Shown here: one piece after another, positions 53,679-61,804 of the stretch | How positions within the stretch are numbered: the first letter of the stretch is position 1 | How the letters are laid out: the number at the start of each line of letters is the position of its first letter | NCBI GenBank assembly: GCA_051883455.1 | Contig: JBJETT010000012.1 | Coordinates: 1 to 64,000 of the forward strand | Length of the DNA stretch: 64,000 nt | Direction of reading: 5' to 3' | Origin: HGM11368 sp051883455 | Lineage (GTDB): Bacteria > Bacillota > Clostridia > Christensenellales > UBA3700 | Translations under genes and position numbers: made by a program | Notes under the pieces: model-generated | The model's database searches: none | The model's input: only the letters and a program-made list of their open reading frames with translations | Told to the model about the DNA's origin: nothing

Positions 53679-54773
53679 ATGACCAATTTATCTATCGCCA
53701 AACAGTTTTGTTTTAAGGGAGAAGTTAGGTGTATTGCGCCTTTTGGCAACGGGCATATCAACGACACTTTTTTAGTGGAATGCGAGGACGGAGACGTCTC
53801 TTACAAATACGTTTTGCAAAGGCTCAACACCAACATTTTCCCCAACTATCAAGGTTTGATGAACAACATTGCTCTCGTCACCGATTTTTTGCGTAAGAGC
53901 ATTGTTGATGGAGGCGGCGACCCTAATAGAGAGTGCATGACGCTTGTTCCAACACAGTCGGGCGACAACTATCTTTACGTAGACGGACATTGTTGGCGAG
54001 CATACATTTACATAGACAACACCGTAGCTTACCAAATCGTAGACGACGCGTCGGTTTTTGCCGATTCGGGACGAGCATTTGGCAAGTTTATTGCAGGGCT
54101 TGACGATTTTGACGCAACTAAACTCGTCGAGGTTATCCCCAACTTTCACAACACCGTAGATAGATTTGACAAGTTCGAACAAGCTATCAGAGACAATCTA
54201 TCGGGTAGAAAAAAGACGGCAGAGGAAGAGATACTCTTTGCTACGTCGCACAAAGGCATTACTTCCGTAATAGTCGATGCGCTTGCCAAGGGTGAGATTC
54301 CGCTCAGAGTTACGCACAACGACACCAAGCTCAACAACGTGCTTATCGACGCCACTTCAGGCAGAGCGATATGCGTAGTCGACCTAGACACCATCATGCC
54401 GGGGTCGCTATTGTACGACTTTGGTGACAGCGTAAGGTTTGGTTGTTCCACGGCGTTGGAGGACGAGCCAGACCTCGACAAGGTAGATTTTGATATCAAC
54501 CTTTACGATGCGTACTGCCAAGGTTTTCTTGACGGTATAGGCGACAAAATTACAGCCAAAGAAGTAAGCATGCTACATATAGGCGCCATTATGATGACGC
54601 TAGAGTGTGGAATTAGATTTTTGACGGACTATCTCAACGGTGACACCTACTTCAAGACGTCGTATCCAGAGCACAATCTAGTCAGATGCCGTACGCAGTT
54701 CAAGCTGGTACGTCAAATGGAAAAGTCAATACCACAAATGGTTGCAATATCCAAAAAATATAGCACAAAATAA
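53679..54773 (+). CDS. nahK: N-acetylhexosamine 1-kinase-like phosphotransferase
   Basis: The 364-residue protein belongs to the aminoglycoside-phosphotransferase/choline-kinase fold. It has GNGHINDTFLV near residue 26, the catalytic loop RVTHNDTKLNNVLID near 206-220 (Asp212 and Asn217), and VVDLDTIMPGSLLYDFGD near 232 for metal. This fits NahK of Bifidobacterium, which phosphorylates N-acetylglucosamine or N-acetylgalactosamine at C1 for the lacto-N-biose pathway. A galE gene 17 bases downstream strengthens that reading, since lacto-N-biose operons end in galE. No lacto-N-biose phosphorylase is in the window. Confidence 0.8.
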   Translation: MTNLSIAKQFCFKGEVRCIAPFGNGHINDTFLVECEDGDVSYKYVLQRLNTNIFPNYQGLMNNIALVTDFLRKSIVDGGGDPNRECMTLVPTQSGDNYLYVDGHCWRAYIYIDNTVAYQIVDDASVFADSGRAFGKFIAGLDDFDATKLVEVIPNFHNTVDRFDKFEQAIRDNLSGRKKTAEEEILFATSHKGITSVIVDALAKGEIPLRVTHNDTKLNNVLIDATSGRAICVVDLDTIMPGSLLYDFGDSVRFGCSTALEDEPDLDKVDFDINLYDAYCQGFLDGIGDKITAKEVSMLHIGAIMMTLECGIRFLTDYLNGDTYFKTSYPEHNLVRCRTQFKLVRQMEKSIPQMVAISKKYSTK

Positions 54774-54790
54774 ATAAAAGGAGAACAAAA

Positions 54791-55804
54791 ATGAGTGTAT
54801 TAGTCACAGGTGGAGCAGGATATATCGGTAGTCATACCGTCATTGATTTGCTTGACAACGGCTACGAAGTAGTGGTTGTGGACAACCTTTGCAACAGCAA
54901 AAAGACCGCACTTGACAGAGCGCAAGAGATTGCAGGCAAAAGCGTAAAATTTTACCAAGCCGACGTATGCGATATCGAGGCATTGCGTAATATTTTCAAG
55001 CAAGAAGATATTGATTCCGTAATACATTTTGCGGGACTCAAAGCAGTGGGCGAGTCATGCCAAAAACCGCTTTTGTATTATCAAAACAACCTTATATCCA
55101 CCCTCAATCTTATACAAGTAATGAAAGAAAACAATTGTCGCAACTTGGTATTTTCCTCGTCCGCGACGGTTTATGGACAGCCAAAGAGCGTACCTATCAA
55201 AGAGGATTTTCCGCTGTCTACCACCAATCCTTACGGCGCAACCAAGCTTATGATTGAGAATATGCTCAGAGATATTTACAAGGCAGACCCAACCTTCAAC
55301 ATTGCGCTCTTGAGATACTTCAACCCAATCGGCGCGCACGAGAGTGGCAAGATTGGCGAAGACCCTAACGGCATTCCTAACAACCTTATGCCTTATATCA
55401 CCCAAGTTTGCATAGGCAAATTGCCTGCCGTCAACGTATTCGGTAACGATTATCCTACGCACGACGGCACGGGTGTGAGAGATTATATTCACGTAGTTGA
55501 CTTGGCTCACGGACACATCCTTGCCCTCAAGAAGCTGGCAACGAATTGCGGACTCGTAACCTACAACCTCGGTACGGGAGTGGGCTACAGCGTGCTCGAT
55601 ATGATACGTGCAATGGAGAAGGCAGTCGGCAAGAGCATTCCTTACGTTATTGCACCACGTAGAGCGGGCGATATTGCAGAGTGCTACGCCGACGCTAGCA
55701 AGGCAAAAGAAGAAATCGGGTTTGAATGTCGTCACGGCATCGACGATATGTGTGCCGATTCTTGGAGATGGCAGAGCAACAACCCTAACGGATACAACGA
55801 CTAA
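54791..55804 (+). CDS. galE: UDP-glucose 4-epimerase
   Basis: The 337-residue SDR enzyme interconverts UDP-Glc and UDP-Gal, and possibly UDP-GlcNAc and UDP-GalNAc. Motifs are the NAD site GGAGYIGSH at residues 7-15, FSSSATVYG near 122, and the catalytic YGATK near 147-151. A GGAGAA site precedes the ATG. Its stop overlaps the next start by one base. With the upstream sugar kinase it fits amino-sugar or galactose catabolism. Confidence 0.95.
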   Translation: MSVLVTGGAGYIGSHTVIDLLDNGYEVVVVDNLCNSKKTALDRAQEIAGKSVKFYQADVCDIEALRNIFKQEDIDSVIHFAGLKAVGESCQKPLLYYQNNLISTLNLIQVMKENNCRNLVFSSSATVYGQPKSVPIKEDFPLSTTNPYGATKLMIENMLRDIYKADPTFNIALLRYFNPIGAHESGKIGEDPNGIPNNLMPYITQVCIGKLPAVNVFGNDYPTHDGTGVRDYIHVVDLAHGHILALKKLATNCGLVTYNLGTGVGYSVLDMIRAMEKAVGKSIPYVIAPRRAGDIAECYADASKAKEEIGFECRHGIDDMCADSWRWQSNNPNGYND

Positions 55805-57804
55805 TGAAAAAGCTAAACAAAGATTCTTATACTATGCGGACGATGAGAGAATGGCTTTTGTTCATTCTCGACCTAGTGATAGTAGCGGTGTGCTTTTTGG
55901 GCTCGGCGGTGCTGTCGCAACTATATATTCTCAATCATCCCGCTATAGAAGAAACAATAATTAGAGACATTTTTATTGCACTACCCGTAGTCGTAGCTTG
56001 CTTTTTTGCAAGCTTTTGGCTATTTAGAGTGCCCAAAGTTGTGTGGAGATATGCTCGCGGTAGAGACTATTTGCGTATAATAGGCGCGACTATCGTGGCG
56101 ATAACGGTATTTGCCATCATCGACCAAGCGGGCTTGCACCTTATTGCCAAACCAGGAGAAGACATACCTATCACTCCCGGAGACGGCGCGCAAGTAATCA
56201 ACGAAAAAATCAAGGCGTATCCAGTATATATTCTTACCGCGTTTACGTCCATATCGGCTTTGTTTATCACCCGCTTCGTGTATGAGTTTTTGTATTCCAA
56301 GGCCAAGGATAAGGTTCAGCCTAAGATTAGGAAGAGGACGCTTATCATAGGTGCGGGCTACACGGCTCACACCATTTTGGAAGAGATTAGCCGTCAAGCC
56401 AGCATCTACGACCCTATATGCTTGCTCGACGACGACCCCGACAAACTCGGCAGACTAATCAACGAAGTGCCCGTCGTAGGTACGACGTCGCAGATAGCCA
56501 CCGTAGTACAAAAGTACAATATATCCAATATTATATTCGCGATACCGTCCATTGACGAAGAGGCGCGCAAGCGTATTCTCACCGAATGTAACGCCACCAA
56601 CTGTCAAGTCAAGGTATTGCCTTATATGAGTGAGATGATTGACAACGTCAACCTCACCAAGCAGATGCGTGACATCAACATTGCCGACCTCTTGGGTAGA
56701 CAACAAGTGTCCTTCGGCGACGTGGGTATAGCGGGATATATCTACGACAAGGTAGTTATGATAACGGGCGGCGGTGGCTCCATAGGTAGCGAGCTTTGCC
56801 GTCAAATCGCCAAATACAAGCCTCGTCGTATAGTCATCATCGAGATTTACGAAAACTGCGCATACGCTATTCAACAAGAGTTGTTGCGCACCTACGGCAA
56901 GGATTATCCCGTATTCGTAGAGATAGTATCCATCACCGATTACGATATGATGGAGGTATTGTTCCAGCAATATCGTCCGCAAATCATATTCCACGCGGCT
57001 GCGCACAAGCACGTTCCTCTTATGGAGACCAACCCCGAAGAGGCAGTCAAAAACAACGTGTTTGGCACGAGAAACGTGGTCAAACTTGCCGACAAATACA
57101 ACGTCAAAAAGTTTATTATGGTCAGCACCGACAAAGCGGTCAACCCAACCAACGTAATGGGTGCAACCAAGCGTTGTTGTGAAGAAATCATACAAGCTAT
57201 GTCCCAATCGGGCACCAAAACCGAGTTTGCCGCGGTTAGATTCGGCAACGTGCTCGGTAGCAACGGCTCGGTTATTCCGCTATTCAAAGAGCAGATAGCG
57301 GCAGGCGGACCCGTTACCGTCACGCACAAAGATATCATACGATTCTTTATGACCATACCCGAGGCGGTTAGCCTAGTTATGCAAGCGGGCGTATTTGCCA
57401 AGGGTGGCGAGATATTCGTGCTTGATATGGGCGAGCAAGTCAAGATAGTTCACCTTGCCGAAAACCTCATTCGTATGATGGGCTACGAGCCTTATAAGGA
57501 CATAGACATAGTCTTTACGGGGCTAAGACCGGGCGAAAAGTTGTACGAAGAGATGCTTATGAATAGTGAAGGACTTGCCAAGACCGACAACAACAAGATT
57601 TATATCGGCAAACAAGTCGAGCTTGACGTCGAAGAATTCAACAAGCAACTCGACAAAATGCAAGAAATCGTTTTCACCAACGACAAGCAAGCTATCGTTG
57701 ACCAACTCAAGGTGCTCGTCCCAACCTTTACGCACGACAGCGCCAACATGGACAAGATGATGCAGACCATTCAATTTTTACGCAAAGAAAAGCAAGCGCA
57801 ATGA
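55804..57804 (+). CDS. FlaA1/CapD-like nucleotide-sugar 4,6-dehydratase (membrane)
   Basis: The 666-residue protein has about four N-terminal membrane helices (to about 165), a CoA-binding-like Rossmann unit with LIIGAGYTA near 180, and an SDR domain with VVMITGGGGSIGSELCRQI near 317 and MVSTDKAVNPTNVMGATKR near 440 carrying the catalytic Lys. FlaA1/PglF/CapD enzymes dehydrate UDP-GlcNAc at the membrane to start synthesis of capsule or glycan sugars. The start overlaps the galE stop by one base; the joint operon suggests use of UDP-sugars from galE. Confidence 0.9.
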   Translation: MKKLNKDSYTMRTMREWLLFILDLVIVAVCFLGSAVLSQLYILNHPAIEETIIRDIFIALPVVVACFFASFWLFRVPKVVWRYARGRDYLRIIGATIVAITVFAIIDQAGLHLIAKPGEDIPITPGDGAQVINEKIKAYPVYILTAFTSISALFITRFVYEFLYSKAKDKVQPKIRKRTLIIGAGYTAHTILEEISRQASIYDPICLLDDDPDKLGRLINEVPVVGTTSQIATVVQKYNISNIIFAIPSIDEEARKRILTECNATNCQVKVLPYMSEMIDNVNLTKQMRDINIADLLGRQQVSFGDVGIAGYIYDKVVMITGGGGSIGSELCRQIAKYKPRRIVIIEIYENCAYAIQQELLRTYGKDYPVFVEIVSITDYDMMEVLFQQYRPQIIFHAAAHKHVPLMETNPEEAVKNNVFGTRNVVKLADKYNVKKFIMVSTDKAVNPTNVMGATKRCCEEIIQAMSQSGTKTEFAAVRFGNVLGSNGSVIPLFKEQIAAGGPVTVTHKDIIRFFMTIPEAVSLVMQAGVFAKGGEIFVLDMGEQVKIVHLAENLIRMMGYEPYKDIDIVFTGLRPGEKLYEEMLMNSEGLAKTDNNKIYIGKQVELDVEEFNKQLDKMQEIVFTNDKQAIVDQLKVLVPTFTHDSANMDKMMQTIQFLRKEKQAQ

Positions 57805-57884
57805 CCTTGCGCCCTTTTATATAGCAACCGTTGCCTCAAGGTTTGACTTTGGATGGCGACAAAAAAATTAAAAAGGAGAAACCA

Positions 57885-58778
57885 ATGCAACCATTTATTT
57901 TTACAGATTCTACTGCAGACATTCCTTCTATTAGAAAGTACGAAGATTTTGACGTGCTACAACTGTCCTATTCTTTGGACGACGACCAATACGACAATAT
58001 TACCAAGTCGGTTACCCCAAAAGAATTTTATGACCGTATGCGTCAAGGAGCCAAGTCGGCGACCTCTATGGTCAACCAAGTATACGCTCTCGAGAAGATA
58101 GAAGAGGTACTTAAGCAAGGCCGCGACGTCATTTATCTCGCCTTTTCTTCGGCGCTTTCGGGTACTTACAACGTTGGTTGCCAAGTAGTCAAAGAACTGC
58201 AAGCAAAATATCCCGACCGCAAAATCGCCGTCATCGACACCCTCAATGCCTCATTGGGCGAGGGCTTGTACGTAGATTACGTGGTAAACAAGAGAGACCA
58301 AGGCGCAAGCTTCGAAGAAGTCGTAGAGTATGCCAATAGCATTACCGACCACGTTTGCTCCTACTTTACCGTAGACGACCTCAAGCACCTTGCAAGAATG
58401 GGTAGAGTATCCAAGACGGCAGCCTTCATTGGCGAGCTTATCCAGATAAAACCGGTAATGTACGTCAACAAGCTTGGAGAACTTATCCCAATCGCCAAAG
58501 TAAGAACTCGCAAGCAAGTGCTCAAAGCTCTAGTTGACAAGATGGAAGATAAGATGCTCCCTGCCGACGAGCAAAAAGTCGTATATATCGGACACGGCGA
58601 CAGCTACGACGACGCCAAGTACGTAGCCGACCTCGTCACCGAGCGCTTCGGCATCACCAACATCGTCATCGACTTCATAGGTCCCGTCATCGGCTCCCAC
58701 ACCAATGCGGGAGTTATCGCATTGTTCTTCCTAGGGAAGGATAAAGTCGAAGAGAAGGACGCTCGCGTCTCCTCTTGA
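57885..58778 (+). CDS. DegV family protein (fatty-acid-binding, FakB-like)
   Basis: The 297-residue protein matches the DegV fold: FTDSTADIP at the start, SATSMVNQ near 48, YLAFSSALSGTYN near 80, and the RMGRVSKTAAFIGELIQIKPVM segment near 170. Such proteins bind a fatty acid for phosphorylation by FakA. The start is the ATG after AAGGAGAAA; an open frame upstream lacks a site. Probably separate from the glycan genes. No fakA is seen. Confidence 0.88.
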   Translation: MQPFIFTDSTADIPSIRKYEDFDVLQLSYSLDDDQYDNITKSVTPKEFYDRMRQGAKSATSMVNQVYALEKIEEVLKQGRDVIYLAFSSALSGTYNVGCQVVKELQAKYPDRKIAVIDTLNASLGEGLYVDYVVNKRDQGASFEEVVEYANSITDHVCSYFTVDDLKHLARMGRVSKTAAFIGELIQIKPVMYVNKLGELIPIAKVRTRKQVLKALVDKMEDKMLPADEQKVVYIGHGDSYDDAKYVADLVTERFGITNIVIDFIGPVIGSHTNAGVIALFFLGKDKVEEKDARVSS

Positions 58779-59361
58779 CGGCGGATATACGTTGCAATAC
58801 TGTGTCAAAAAGCAACTTTTCTTGCTCACGTACGCACAAGTACGCTCGCTTCGATAAAGTTGCTTTTTTCCTTGTCTTGCTTGTATCTCCACCGTCAAAG
58901 TAATATGTCATTGCGAAGCATACGCAGTATGCTGTGGCAATCTCAACCTTATAAAAAGCCGTCCCTGTGTAAGGGAAGGGGGACCGCGGTAGCGGTGGAA
59001 GGGTTGTAAACTCGCACCTATGCCGTCAAGGCTATACTAATCGTCTAAGTACGCTCCTGTCGCAAAAGCTCCGCTCTTCGCGTCTTACTCGCATCTACGC
59101 ACCCAAAGATAAGGATAAACAACTCGCCTCTCCACCGTCAAAGTATTATGTCATTGCGAGGCTATGAAATAGCCGCGGCAATCTCAAGCCATATAGAATA
59201 CCTCCTTTGTGCAAAGGGAGGTGGCTTGCCAACGGCAAGACGGAGGGATTGCGTATTGTATAATCCTATTGGAATATGACTAAATCTTACCCAATCAAAA
59301 CAAAAAATAGGCAACTGATAAAGTTGCCTATTTTTGTATTTTTCTCGACCTGTATTGAGTT
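58779..59361. repeat. Gap of mosaic repeats nearly identical to the 21.0 kb gap
   Basis: No gene is seen. A first element (about 58778-58903) runs GACGGCGGATATACG...ATCTCCACCGTC with a CACGTACGCA...AGTACGCTCGC core, as at 21025-21147. A palindrome GTCATTGCG...GGCAATCTCAA follows at 58907-58946. A further piece (58953-59010) carries GTCCC...GGTGGAAGGG. From 59076 to 59200 the sequence is almost the same as 21095-21310, including the palindrome at 59150-59187. The end (about 59198-59281) is a CCTCC...GGGAGG inverted piece ending in GTATAATCC. Confidence 0.8.
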
Positions 59362-60597
59362 TTATAGTAGAGAATTGATAAATTGTTGCGCCGACCTTCC
59401 GGATTTTCCGCCTCCTCGTATTTCCCACTGGCGGGCTTTTTGTTCCAAGGTTTGCTCGTCTATATCGACGCCTTGCTTTTTAGCCAAGGCTTTGACTATC
59501 TCCAAAAACTCTTGCATATTAGGACTGCCATAGAATATCGACAAGCCAAAGCGCGACACAAGCGAGAGCTTTTCTTGCAGGGTATCGCTTCGGCGCACTT
59601 CGCCTTCCATTTTCATATCGTCCTTATCCGACCACGTCTCTTTGATTAGGTGTCTACGGTTGGAGGTAGCGTAGATAATCACGTTGTCGGGCTTGGTTTC
59701 TAAGCCCCCTTCGATTATTGCTTTGAAGTACTTGTATTCTATCTCAAATTCTTCGAATGACAAGTCGTCGAGATAGATGACGAACTTATAGTTGCGGTCT
59801 TTGACCTTGCTTATCACGTTGGATATTGACTTAAATTGGTGCTTGTACACCTCGATTATTTTGAGTCCGTCTTTGCCAAACTCGTTGACGATAGCCTTGA
59901 TGGTAGAGGATTTGCCCGTACCGCCGTCGCCGTACAACAGCACGTTGTTGGCAGGTCGGTTTTGCAAAAATGCGATAGTGTTGTCCACCACTTGTTTCTT
60001 TTGCAATTCGTATCCAATCAAGTCGCTAAGTTGTCGTCTATCCGAGTTGTCAATAGGCAAAATGCCCTTGTTGTCGTCAATGCGGAAGAATGAGTGCAGC
60101 CCCCATTCGCCCACGCCGTAGCTTTGGTAGTAGTCGGCTGTTGCTCTTAAGAATTCCATACTATCGCTTGCTTTTTCCAATTTTTCTACAAGGTACGATA
60201 GCGCCGACAGACAGCTTTTGCGATAAGGGTTGTCGCAGTAGGGTCTAAAGTCGCTTATCAAATCAAAGGTATCTCTATCCACTTGCTCTAAGCTCGACAA
60301 GTCGTAGTCAAAGATTGCTTTTAGGGTAGCCATATCCTTCAAAGCGATTTTGGCGATAGAAGAATTTTCTTTTAGAGGACGTCTTTCGCAGGCGAGGGAA
60401 AAAGCATTCTCGCTCATAGCAATGGCGTATGCTACACGGTAGTGCCAGAGGTTGCCGCTGATACCCCAATTTCTTCCCCATTCGACAAGGGCGCCTATCG
60501 TACTCACGCAGTCGCCGTCCTTATCCAAGGTCACCAAGCGCCCCACGGTCGAGTCGCTTATGTCGTACAAAAATAGTTGTCTAATCAATTTATCCAT
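59362..60597 (-). CDS. DUF815-type AAA ATPase
   Basis: The protein of about 411 residues has an AAA-type ATPase core in its second half: Walker A GDGGTGKSS near 222, Walker B VIYLDDL near 275, and a sensor YATSNRRHL near 308, the DUF815 pattern. The first half is helical and unrecognised. The start is the ATG after GAGG; an extension upstream has no site. Function unknown; DUF815 proteins are widespread in Firmicutes. Confidence 0.85.
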   Translation of the reverse strand: MDKLIRQLFLYDISDSTVGRLVTLDKDGDCVSTIGALVEWGRNWGISGNLWHYRVAYAIAMSENAFSLACERRPLKENSSIAKIALKDMATLKAIFDYDLSSLEQVDRDTFDLISDFRPYCDNPYRKSCLSALSYLVEKLEKASDSMEFLRATADYYQSYGVGEWGLHSFFRIDDNKGILPIDNSDRRQLSDLIGYELQKKQVVDNTIAFLQNRPANNVLLYGDGGTGKSSTIKAIVNEFGKDGLKIIEVYKHQFKSISNVISKVKDRNYKFVIYLDDLSFEEFEIEYKYFKAIIEGGLETKPDNVIIYATSNRRHLIKETWSDKDDMKMEGEVRRSDTLQEKLSLVSRFGLSIFYGSPNMQEFLEIVKALAKKQGVDIDEQTLEQKARQWEIRGGGKSGRSAQQFINSLL

Positions 60598-60728
60598 AGT
60601 TAGCCTCGATATTGCCAAAAAATCTTTTTTCAAGCGTAACGCATTGCCAACCAAGCGAGTGGGCATATACGCTCACATATAATTATAGCACGATTGACGG
60701 TATTGTCTACCAAAACGTGATGGCACTA

Positions 60729-61301
60729 TCACCAACCAATCACGCCAAGGTGTTCGAGCAAAATTTTGACGCCCATAAGTATCAACACCACGCCCCCCGC
60801 GATGCTAGCGGGCTTTTTCCATTTGCTTCCAAACTTATTGCCAATCATCACGCCAATCAAGCACAATACGAAGGTAATCACGCCAATCAGCGACACACTG
60901 AGGGCGAGCGACACTTGCAAAAAGGCAAAGGTCACGCCCACGGCGAGGGCGTCAATCGACGTAGCAATAGCAAGGACAGTCAACTCTTTGAAGTCGAGCT
61001 TATATTCGTCGTTTTTATCGTCGTCTTTGTCCCTTATAGCGTCCACCAACGCTTTGACGCCTAGCAACAGCAACAGCCCGAAGGCAATCCAATGGTCAAA
61101 GGTAGTAATATACTTTTCAAAAGCCGAGCCTAGTAGCCAACCGATTAGTGGCATAACGGCTTGGAAGACGCCGAAGAACAGGGCGATAATCAAGGCGTGC
61201 TTGTAGTTGATTTTGGGCATACTCAGTCCCTTGCACATAGACACGGCGAAGGCATCCATTGCCAGCGACACGCCCACGAGGATTATTTCAATTATAGACA
61301 T
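60729..61301 (-). CDS. mntP: Manganese efflux pump MntP
   Basis: The 190-residue protein has six membrane helices and the MntP motifs: LAMDAFAVSMCKG near residue 14 and a similar SIDALAVGVTFAF near 115, with the conserved aspartates that carry Mn2+. It exports excess Mn2+. The start is the ATG after GGAGG. It sits directly behind a yybP-ykoY riboswitch with an intrinsic terminator, so expression should rise with Mn2+. Confidence 0.95.
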   Translation of the reverse strand: MSIIEIILVGVSLAMDAFAVSMCKGLSMPKINYKHALIIALFFGVFQAVMPLIGWLLGSAFEKYITTFDHWIAFGLLLLLGVKALVDAIRDKDDDKNDEYKLDFKELTVLAIATSIDALAVGVTFAFLQVSLALSVSLIGVITFVLCLIGVMIGNKFGSKWKKPASIAGGVVLILMGVKILLEHLGVIGW

Positions 61302-61311
61302 AGCCACCTCC

Positions 61312-61342
61312 AAAAAAATATCAGGTTGTCTGCAAACCTGAT
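61312..61342 (-). terminator. Riboswitch-controlled terminator before mntP
   Basis: On the minus strand ATCAGGTT and AACCTGAT (61342-61335 and 61327-61320) pair around a 7-base loop and run into seven T residues. It lies between the aptamer and the mntP ribosome binding site, so it is the off-switch. Confidence 0.85.
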
Positions 61343-61374
61343 ACTACGACGCATTTGCAGACTAATCCACAAAT

Positions 61375-61453
61375 GAGTCTCATTATTTAATGCAAGCCAG
61401 ACCGCAAGGTCAGTGTGTTGACTTGCAACGCAAAAGCGTCAACTACTCCCTCA
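61375..61453 (-). promoter_or_regulatory. yybP-ykoY (Mn2+) riboswitch aptamer
   Basis: On the minus strand the region reads GGGAGTAG..., then GTTGACGC...GTCAACACAC, then a GACC-TTGC-GGTC hairpin, and closes with a GAGACTC. These are the conserved parts of the yybP-ykoY class, which senses Mn2+. It is followed by a terminator and the Mn exporter gene mntP. Confidence 0.85.
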
Positions 61454-61461
61454 TTTATTAC

Positions 61462-61490
61462 ATTATATCATTCAATATTATATCGGTCAA
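61462..61490 (-). promoter_or_regulatory. Promoter of the mntP transcript
   Basis: On the minus strand TTGACC (61490-61485) and a perfect TATAAT (61467-61462) are 17 bases apart, ending a few bases before the aptamer. Confidence 0.8.
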
Positions 61491-61492
61491 GC

Positions 61493-61804
61493 CTACTTTA
61501 CTTTTTTGTAGGCGTAGACGTAGGTAATCAACAAAGACGCGATTGCGCCGACGAGAGCCAGGCACAACACGACTATAGCGGCGACTTTGCCAAGCCATAG
61601 CGATACTAGCCCGCACAGCCACATCAGCAGTCCCGCAACGAATTGTGCTATGCCCATAATTTTGGCGTACCTCACGAGGTCGGCGTCTTTGGGCATAAAG
61701 GGCAATCGCCTTACGATAGACGTGTCTTTTCTAAAAAACAGCGTATATCCGCTTATGACGAAAGGGAAGCCCAATATCATGACCAATATTTTGAATATTA
61801 TCAT
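61493..61804 (-). CDS. Small membrane protein (DUF3784-like)
   Basis: The 103-residue protein has three hydrophobic helices (near 3-22, 50-70 and 75-97) joined by a hydrophilic loop with FFRKDTSIVRRLP. It resembles DUF3784 proteins, of unknown role. Its start overlaps the GPH symporter stop by 4 bases (ATGA), so both are translated together. Confidence 0.75.
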   Translation of the reverse strand: MIIFKILVMILGFPFVISGYTLFFRKDTSIVRRLPFMPKDADLVRYAKIMGIAQFVAGLLMWLCGLVSLWLGKVAAIVVLCLALVGAIASLLITYVYAYKKVK

